Assembly: GCF_002015075.1 (NCBI RefSeq)
Contig: NZ_MUXZ01000036.1
Location: 1 to 21,418 of the forward strand
Source of the DNA: Canicola haemoglobinophilus
GTDB lineage: Bacteria > Pseudomonadota > Gammaproteobacteria > Enterobacterales > Pasteurellaceae
DNA: 21,418 bases
Reading direction: 5' to 3'
Notes under the pieces: model-generated
The model's database searches: none
What the model was told of the DNA's origin: nothing
Seen by the model: only the letters and a program-made list of their open reading frames with translations
Made by a program: the position numbers and the translations under genes
In this document: one piece after another, positions 16,413 through 21,418 of the stretch
Layout: each line of letters opens with the position of its first letter
How positions within the stretch are numbered: the stretch's first letter is position 1

Positions 16413-18956
16413 ATGAACAAGCAACAACTCGCAAATAAAATTTGGGAAAGCGCAAATAAAATGCGTTCTAAAATTGAAGCAAATGATTATAAAGATTACA
16501 TTCTTGGCTTTATTTTCTATAAGTTTCTTTCCGAACAACAAATTCAATTCTTAAAAAAGAACGACTTTACTGAGAGTGATATTCAACAAATTGACGGAGC
16601 TGACCTCGAAATTGTGGAGTTTATTCAAGATAATATTGGCTATTTTATTGCCTATGAAAATCTGTTTTCCACTTGGCTAAGTAAAGGTAGTGATTTTGAT
16701 GTATCAAATGTGCGTGATGCACTCTCTGCCTTTTCTCGCAATATTAAGAAAAAGAAAGTATTTGAGGATATTTTTAATACCTTAGAAACAGGCTTGAGTA
16801 AGTTAGGAAGTAGTAATGCTTCACAGACTAAAGCTGTCAGTGATTTAATCAATCTTATTCAAGATATTCCAATGGGGAAAAAGCAAGATTACGATGTGCT
16901 CGGCTTTATTTACGAATATCTCATCGGTATGTTTGCAGCCAATGCTGGTAAAAAAGCAGGTGAATTTTACACACCTCACGAAGTGTCTGTTTTGATGTCT
17001 GAAATTATTGCAGAGCATCTCAAAGATCGTAAAGAAATCCAAATTTATGACCCAACAAGTGGTTCAGGCTCATTGCTTATCAATATCGGGCAATCCATTG
17101 CTAAACATATGGATAACCAAGATCACATTACCTACTACGCTCAAGAATTAAAGCAAAATACTTATAACCTCACCCGCATGAATTTAGTCATGCGTGGGAT
17201 CAAAGCGGATAATATCATTACTCGTAACGCAGATACGTTAGAAGATGATTGGCCGTATTTTGATGACAACGATCCTGTTAATACTTACCAAGTACTTTAT
17301 GTTGATGCCGTTGTATCTAACCCCCCTTATTCTCAAGCATGGGAGCCAGCCAATAAAGGAAGTGACCCTCGTTATTCTCGTTTTGGGTTAGCACCAAAAA
17401 CGAAAGCGGATTTTGCATTTTTATTACATGATTTATATCACTTAAAACCCGATGGCATTATGACGATTGTATTGCCTCATGGCGTATTATTTCGTGGCGG
17501 TGAAGAAGAAAAAATCCGTAAGGCTCTCATTGAACAAAACCATATTGATGCCATCATCGGTCTACCTGCCAATATTTTCTTTGGCACAGGCATTCCAACC
17601 GTCATTTTAGTGCTACGTCAAAAACGTCCAAATACCGATATTCTGGTGATTGATGCGTCAAAAGGCTTTGTTAAAGTTGGCAAAAATAACAAATTACAAG
17701 CCTCACATATTCGTAAAATTGTCGATACCGTTATTGATCGTAAAGATGTAGAAAAATTTGCTCGTGTAGTCAGCCTTGATGAAATTAAAGAACAAGGCTA
17801 CAACCTCAATATTCCTCGTTATGTCAATTCATCGGAAGATGCTGAAAGTTGGGATATTTATGCCACTATGTACGGCGGTATTCCACAACAAGAAATTGAG
17901 CAACTCAACCATTATTGGAAAATCTTCCCAACATTAAACCGCTCTTTATTTATGCCAAAGGCAACCCAAGGCTATTACGAACTAACAAGCTCAGATATTG
18001 CGGACACCATTTCACAAAATAGCGAAGTACAGCATTTTACCCAACAATTCCAAGACGCTTTTAGCAATTATAGCGATGAATTAACTCAGCTACTGATTAA
18101 CCAAGAAGTCAGCAACATTGCAAAGTTAAAAGAAACGCTTACAGCGGATCTGTTTGCTCGCCTAAAAAATATTGCGTTAATCGATCCTTATACCGCTTAT
18201 CAACTTTTTGATGATGCTTGGGAAATGATTGCGAACGATTTGGAAATTTTACAAAATGAAGGCTCACAGGCGATAAAACAAGTTGATCCCAATATCGTTA
18301 TTAAGAAAAAAGATGGTAAAGAAAGTGAAGTCCAAGAAGGCTGGGCAGGACATCTTCTACCTTTTGAATTGGTACAAAAACAATTACTTAAAGAGGAATT
18401 GGATAGCTTGCAGCAAAAAGAAAATCGCCTAAATGACATTGCCGCCGAATTAGAAACCTTGCTCAGTGAAATTAGCGAGGAAGACAAGCAAAGCGAAGCA
18501 ATCAATGAAAATGGCGATGCGTTTGTGGGCAAAGAATTAACTAAAGCCATAAAATTAGCTGAAGGTGAATTTAAGCAACAGCTTAGTCAAGCTCAATCTT
18601 TGTTGAATGAAGAAAAAGCATTGAAAAAAGCCCTTAAAGAAAATGAGCAAGCGCTACATTTAAAAACCAAATCAACGATTGAAAACTTAAGCGATGAACA
18701 AGCGAAAGATTTGCAAAAAAGCAAATGGATCACACCACTTGTTGAGGAGCTTCACAGCTTACCAAGCCAAATGATCGATCAGTTAAGCCAAAAAGTGCAA
18801 AACCTTGCCGATAAATATGGCGAAACTTTGATTGAAATAGAAGAAAAATTACAAGAAAGTGAACACCAATTGGCTGAATTATTGGCTCAATTACAAGGTA
18901 ACGAGCACGATATGCAAGGTACAAAGGCTTGGCAAACATTGCTTCTTGGTAAATAA
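16413..18956 (+). CDS. hsdM: Type I restriction-modification DNA methyltransferase subunit M (long form)
   Basis: HsdM transfers methyl groups to adenine N6 at the site chosen by HsdS, and is required with it for cleavage too. Visible parts: the N-terminal helical domain (ANKIWESANKMRSKIEANDYKDYILGFIFYKF), KAGEFYTPHEV (181-191), the S-adenosylmethionine motif DPTSGSGSL at 213-221, and the catalytic NPPY at 303-306. The methylase core ends near GYNLNIPRYV (about 471). The protein is 847 residues, whereas classical HsdM is about 500-530. The extra C-terminal 370 residues are mostly charged helix, with long coiled-coil-like stretches from about 640 to 830. A long HsdM class with this N-terminus is known in other bacteria. 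The ribosome site is weak (AAGAGAAC). hsdS follows after 10 bases. Confidence 0.94.
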   Translation: MNKQQLANKIWESANKMRSKIEANDYKDYILGFIFYKFLSEQQIQFLKKNDFTESDIQQIDGADLEIVEFIQDNIGYFIAYENLFSTWLSKGSDFDVSNVRDALSAFSRNIKKKKVFEDIFNTLETGLSKLGSSNASQTKAVSDLINLIQDIPMGKKQDYDVLGFIYEYLIGMFAANAGKKAGEFYTPHEVSVLMSEIIAEHLKDRKEIQIYDPTSGSGSLLINIGQSIAKHMDNQDHITYYAQELKQNTYNLTRMNLVMRGIKADNIITRNADTLEDDWPYFDDNDPVNTYQVLYVDAVVSNPPYSQAWEPANKGSDPRYSRFGLAPKTKADFAFLLHDLYHLKPDGIMTIVLPHGVLFRGGEEEKIRKALIEQNHIDAIIGLPANIFFGTGIPTVILVLRQKRPNTDILVIDASKGFVKVGKNNKLQASHIRKIVDTVIDRKDVEKFARVVSLDEIKEQGYNLNIPRYVNSSEDAESWDIYATMYGGIPQQEIEQLNHYWKIFPTLNRSLFMPKATQGYYELTSSDIADTISQNSEVQHFTQQFQDAFSNYSDELTQLLINQEVSNIAKLKETLTADLFARLKNIALIDPYTAYQLFDDAWEMIANDLEILQNEGSQAIKQVDPNIVIKKKDGKESEVQEGWAGHLLPFELVQKQLLKEELDSLQQKENRLNDIAAELETLLSEISEEDKQSEAINENGDAFVGKELTKAIKLAEGEFKQQLSQAQSLLNEEKALKKALKENEQALHLKTKSTIENLSDEQAKDLQKSKWITPLVEELHSLPSQMIDQLSQKVQNLADKYGETLIEIEEKLQESEHQLAELLAQLQGNEHDMQGTKAWQTLLLGK

Positions 18957-18966
18957 GGATCCGACT

Positions 18967-20118
18967 ATGACAACACAGAAAAAATGTAGCCCAGCCCTAC
19001 GCTTTGTAGGCTTTACTGATGATTGGGAACAGCGAAAGTTGGGGGAGATATCGGAAAATTTTGATAATTTGAGAGTGCCAGTTGCTGAAAACTTAAGAAA
19101 AGAAGGAAAAACAGCTTACTTTGGAGCCAATGGAATACAAGGATTTATTGATGGCTTTACCCATGATGGGGAATTTGTTTTGATTGCCGAAGATGGTGCA
19201 AATGATCTAAAAAATTACCCTGTACAATATGTTACTGGAAAAATTTGGGTTAATAATCATGCTCATGTTTTACAAGGAATTCCTTTAGTGCTTAACAATT
19301 TATTCTTAACTTACAGAATAAAATCTATGGATATATCTAAATATTTAGTTGGAGGGGGAAGAGCAAAATTAAATGCAAGCACAATGAAAGAAATTAATAT
19401 CTGTTTTCCTAATGTTAGTGAACAAACCCAAATTGGCAACTTCTTTAAACAACTAGATGAGACTATCGCCCTTCATAAACGAAAGCTAAAAAAGCAACAA
19501 AATTCAAAGAAATTCTATCTTGAAAAAATGTTTCCTAAGGAAAATTCGCTATTTCCAGAAATTCGCTTTCCAAACTTTACAGACGCTTGGGAACAGCGAA
19601 AGTTGGGGGATATTGCCAAATTTTTAAATGGTAGGGCATATAAGCAAGAAGAACTTCTTTCAAAAGGTAAATATCCAGTTCTAAGAGTAGGAAACTTTAA
19701 TACTAATAGCCATTGGTATTATTCAAACCTAGAACTCCATGAGAAATTTTATGCTAAAAAAGGTGATCTCTTATATACTTGGGCGACAATATTTGAGCCT
19801 TATATTTGGGAGAAAGAAACAGTTATATATCATTATCATATTTGGAAAATAGATTTATCTCCAAACCTAAACCCATTATTCACATTACAATTATTGAAAT
19901 CTGATAATTCTCTTAGTTCCAATACAAATGGCTCTACAATGATCCACATAACTAAATTAGAAATAGAAAATCAAATTGTAAATATACCTAAACTTAAAGA
20001 ACAAACCCAAATCGGCAACTTCTTTAAACAGCTAGACGAGACTATCGCCCTTCATAAGCGAATGATCGAAAAATTAGAGAAAATTAAGCAAGCTTATCTA
20101 AAAAGAATGTTTATTTAA
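18967..20118 (+). CDS. hsdS: Type I restriction-modification specificity subunit S (expressed copy)
   Basis: HsdS sets the bipartite recognition sequence for both methylation and cleavage. This 383-residue protein has the usual plan. A short lead MTTQKKCSPALRFVGF is followed by TRD1 from WEQRKLG (20-26), conserved region 1 EQTQIGNFFKQLDETIALHKR (152-172), then TRD2 from a second WEQRKLG (208-214), and conserved region 2 (345-365), ending KIKQAYLKRMFI. The two TRDs are unrelated to each other, as expected for an asymmetric site. The start at 18967 is set by AAGGA at 18955-18959; the open frame upstream overlaps hsdM. The repeats bounding each TRD recur in the silent copy downstream, so the TRDs are exchangeable in principle. 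The recognition sequence cannot be read from the protein. Confidence 0.94.
   Translation: MTTQKKCSPALRFVGFTDDWEQRKLGEISENFDNLRVPVAENLRKEGKTAYFGANGIQGFIDGFTHDGEFVLIAEDGANDLKNYPVQYVTGKIWVNNHAHVLQGIPLVLNNLFLTYRIKSMDISKYLVGGGRAKLNASTMKEINICFPNVSEQTQIGNFFKQLDETIALHKRKLKKQQNSKKFYLEKMFPKENSLFPEIRFPNFTDAWEQRKLGDIAKFLNGRAYKQEELLSKGKYPVLRVGNFNTNSHWYYSNLELHEKFYAKKGDLLYTWATIFEPYIWEKETVIYHYHIWKIDLSPNLNPLFTLQLLKSDNSLSSNTNGSTMIHITKLEIENQIVNIPKLKEQTQIGNFFKQLDETIALHKRMIEKLEKIKQAYLKRMFI
19023..19045 (+). repeat. hsdS 5' TRD-boundary repeat, copy 1
   Basis: TTGGGAACAGCGAAAGTTGG followed by GGG, encoding WEQRKLG at the start of TRD1. Four copies occur in the same orientation, at 19023, 19587, 20358 and 20958. 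Confidence 0.9.
19420..19487 (+). repeat. hsdS 3' TRD-boundary repeat, copy 1
   Basis: A 68-base element starting GAACAAACCC and ending GCGAAAGCT-like sequence, encoding EQTQIGNFFKQLDETIALHKRK, at the end of TRD1. Near-identical copies lie at 19999, 20803 and 21355, with only a few third-position changes. Confidence 0.9.
19587..19620 (+). repeat. hsdS 5' TRD-boundary repeat, copy 2
   Basis: Same core as copy 1, at the start of TRD2. It extends further, through GATATTGCCAAA, an extension shared only with copy 4 in the silent locus. Confidence 0.9.
19999..20062 (+). repeat. hsdS 3' TRD-boundary repeat, copy 2
   Basis: The copy closing TRD2 of the expressed gene. It diverges after AAGCGAA into ATGATCGAA, where the others read AGCTA. 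Confidence 0.9.
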
Positions 20119-20143
20119 CAATTTTTTGTAAAGTATATATTAC

Positions 20144-20204
20144 AAAGAGCGGTTAGGATTTTGAATATTTTGCAAAAAACTAGATAAAATTGACCGCTCT
20201 TTTT
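20144..20204 (+). terminator. Probable terminator of the hsdRMS operon
   Basis: AAAGAGCGGT (20144-20153) and ACCGCTCTTT (20193-20202) are perfect 10-base arms with a 39-base AT-rich loop, and the T tract runs TTTTT across the end of the right arm. It starts 26 bases after the hsdS stop and would keep the downstream cassettes untranscribed by the operon. Confidence 0.6.
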
Positions 20205-20355
20205 ATATCTCGTTTTACACTTTCTCTGAAACATAGAAAGTTGGCTGTTTTTTACCATCGCTTATCAGCGGAGATAGTTTTTTAGAATAAAAATCTTATT
20301 ATAAAACAATATGTTATAAACATATTCAATATTCTGGATTTATCTATATACAAAC
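20205..20355. other. Spacer between expressed hsdS and silent cassettes
   Basis: It holds a 7-base-arm hairpin (ACTTTCT 20219-20225, AGAAAGT 20235-20241) followed by GGCTGTTTTTTA, and a small CGCT/AGCG hairpin followed by GTTTTTTAG, either of which could add to termination. I see no good promoter and no recombinase gene. In the silent reading frame there is a TAA at 20317-20319 and no ATG, GTG or TTG between it and the first TRD. Confidence 0.5.
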
Positions 20356-20357
20356 TC

Positions 20358-20380
20358 TTGGGAACAGCGAAAGTTGGGGG
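20358..20380 (+). repeat. hsdS 5' TRD-boundary repeat, copy 3
   Basis: Start of silent TRD3. It is identical to copy 1 through the repeat and the following GAG codon's first two bases, diverging in the next codon. Confidence 0.9.
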
Positions 20381-20802
20381 AGTTAAGCTCTATTAGGCGT
20401 GGAGCAAGCCCTAGACCAATACAAGATCCCAAATGGTTCGATAACAATAGTGATATAGGTTGGTTAAGAATTTCCGATGTTACTGAACAAAATGGGAAAA
20501 TATTTAATCTTGAACAAAAGCTTTCAGAAAAAGGGCAAGAAAAAACGTTAGTATTACATACTCCACATCTAATACTTAGTATTGCTGCAACTGTCGGAAA
20601 ACCTGTAATAAATTATGTTCCAATCGGTGTCCATGATGGATTTATTGCTTTTTTAAATCTAAATACCGACATAAATTTTCTTTTCCAATGGTTAGAATAT
20701 TTTCAAAATAAATGGCAAGCATTGGGGCAATCAGGTTCACAAGTAAATATAAATTCTGAATTAGTTAGGAAGCAGAAAATATCAATCCCAAGATTTAAAG
20801 AA

Positions 20803-20870
20803 GAACAAACCCAAATCGGTAACTTCTTTAAACAGCTAGATGAGACTATCGCCCTTCATAAGCGAAAGCT
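20803..20870 (+). repeat. hsdS 3' TRD-boundary repeat, copy 3
   Basis: End of silent TRD3. It ends CGAAAGCTA like copy 1, so the two are positionally equivalent. Confidence 0.9.
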
Positions 20871-20957
20871 AGCTAAATTATTCATACTTAAATCAGCATT
20901 TCTTACTTCAATTTTTTGTACAAGAAACATTCAAATTCATACCCAAAATCCTATTTC

Positions 20958-20991
20958 TTGGGAACAGCGAAAGTTGGGAGATATTGCCAAA
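20958..20991 (+). repeat. hsdS 5' TRD-boundary repeat, copy 4
   Basis: Start of silent TRD4. It shares GATATTGCCAAA with copy 2, with one G-to-A difference in the G run. Confidence 0.9.
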
Positions 20992-21354
20992 ATCACAATT
21001 GGAGAATTTGTAATTCAAACTAAGCAAGATGATAGCTATCCATACCCTGTTTTTAATGGAGGTTCATCTAATACAGGTTTTTATAATGAATTTAATAATG
21101 AAGGAAATAAAATACTAATAAGTGCGCGAGGTGCAAATGCAGGTTTTATAAATATAATTAAAACTCGATATTGGGCAGGAAATAGCTGTTATTCAATAGA
21201 TTTATTAAATAAAAATTTGTTTGATATAGACTATGTTTATTATGAGATGAAAAGAACTCAATCTAAATTTACCGATTATAAGCAGTCTGCGAATATTCCG
21301 TCTGTTTCTAAAAATAATGTTGAAAATTTGGTTATAAAAGTCCCAAATATTAAT

Positions 21355-21418
21355 GAACAAACCCAAATCGGCAATCTCTTTAAACAGCTAGACGAGACTA
21401 TCGCCCTTCATAAGCGAA
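21355..21418 (+). repeat. hsdS 3' TRD-boundary repeat, copy 4, cut by window edge
   Basis: End of silent TRD4. The window stops within the element at AAGCGAA. One base change gives NLF for NFF; the rest matches the other copies closely. Confidence 0.88.

Larger units (their letters stand above)
20356..21418 (+). pseudogene. Silent hsdS cassette pair (TRD3 and TRD4), no start, continues past window
   Basis: One frame stays open for over 1 kb from TCT at 20356 to the last base but has no start codon, no ribosome site and no HsdS lead peptide. It begins directly at WEQRKLGELSSIRRGASPRPI, then TRD3 (with WLRISDVTEQ, a common HsdS TRD type), EEQTQIGNFFKQLDETIALHKR, a linker unlike the expressed one (KLAKLFILKSAFLTSIF...), a second WEQRKLGDIAKI, TRD4 (ILISARGANAGFI, YWAGNSCYSID), and EQTQIGNLFKQLDETIALHKR at the edge. 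TRD3 and TRD4 differ from TRD1 and TRD2. The absence of stops over 350 codons suggests the cassettes are maintained by use rather than decaying. The best reading is a storage copy feeding the expressed hsdS; a plain truncated duplicate is the alternative. Confidence 0.85.

Noticed and set aside
18859..18966. Upstream start for HsdS overlapping hsdM
   Set aside because: The added 36 residues have no HsdS resemblance and the ribosome site is placed for ATG 18967.
18967..21418. CRISPR array suggested by four regularly recurring repeats
   Set aside because: The repeats encode conserved HsdS segments in frame and the intervals are TRD-coding sequence of over 300 bases, not short spacers.
1..21418. 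tRNA, rRNA or intact insertion sequence
   Set aside because: No tRNA-like cloverleaf, rRNA segment, transposase or terminal inverted repeat was recognised on reading both strands; a covariance-model scan was not possible.

Overview
The window looks like chromosomal DNA from a member of the Pasteurellaceae of the Haemophilus/Aggregatibacter/Pasteurella group. Two signs support this. The Hin-type DNA uptake signal core AAGTGCGGT (or its complement) recurs: eight exact copies were found, all between about 5.8 and 15.1 kb. The proteins LuxS, PurT, AroA and AcrRAB are also of the gamma-proteobacterial Pasteurellaceae kind. I cannot name the species; aroA next to acrR is not the gene order I recall for H. 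influenzae Rd.

Layout. (1) 1-4339, plus strand: a visibly AT-rich run of glycosyltransferase genes (a GT25 fragment at the left edge, then GT2, GT8, GT4, GT25), probably building lipooligosaccharide or another surface glycan. Two are out of frame: the GT2 gene by one extra base, and the GT4 gene at a short CAAT tetranucleotide tract where loss of one unit restores one continuous protein. (2) 4340-4886: a long intergenic region with a hairpin after the last glycosyltransferase, a near-consensus CRP site, and on the minus strand a possible promoter, structured RNA and strong intrinsic terminator, suggesting an unannotated small RNA divergent from luxS. (3) luxS (AI-2 synthesis) and purT (purine synthesis), plus strand, ending at a terminator built from two inverted uptake signals. 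(4) Minus strand: aroA, then acrR-acrA-acrB, an RND efflux operon with a TetR-type regulator and a clear palindromic operator. (5) Plus strand from 13.3 kb: hsdR-hsdM-hsdS, a complete type I restriction-modification operon, then a terminator and a promoterless, startless second hsdS-like reading frame that runs off the right edge.

The most interesting part is the right end. The expressed hsdS has two target recognition domains (TRDs) bounded by short repeats. Downstream lies a silent reservoir of two further, different TRDs bounded by near-identical repeats in the same orientation. This is the architecture expected of a type I system that changes DNA specificity, and so its methylation pattern, by recombination. 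Together with the CAAT-tract glycosyltransferase, it suggests a genome using more than one route to phenotypic switching.
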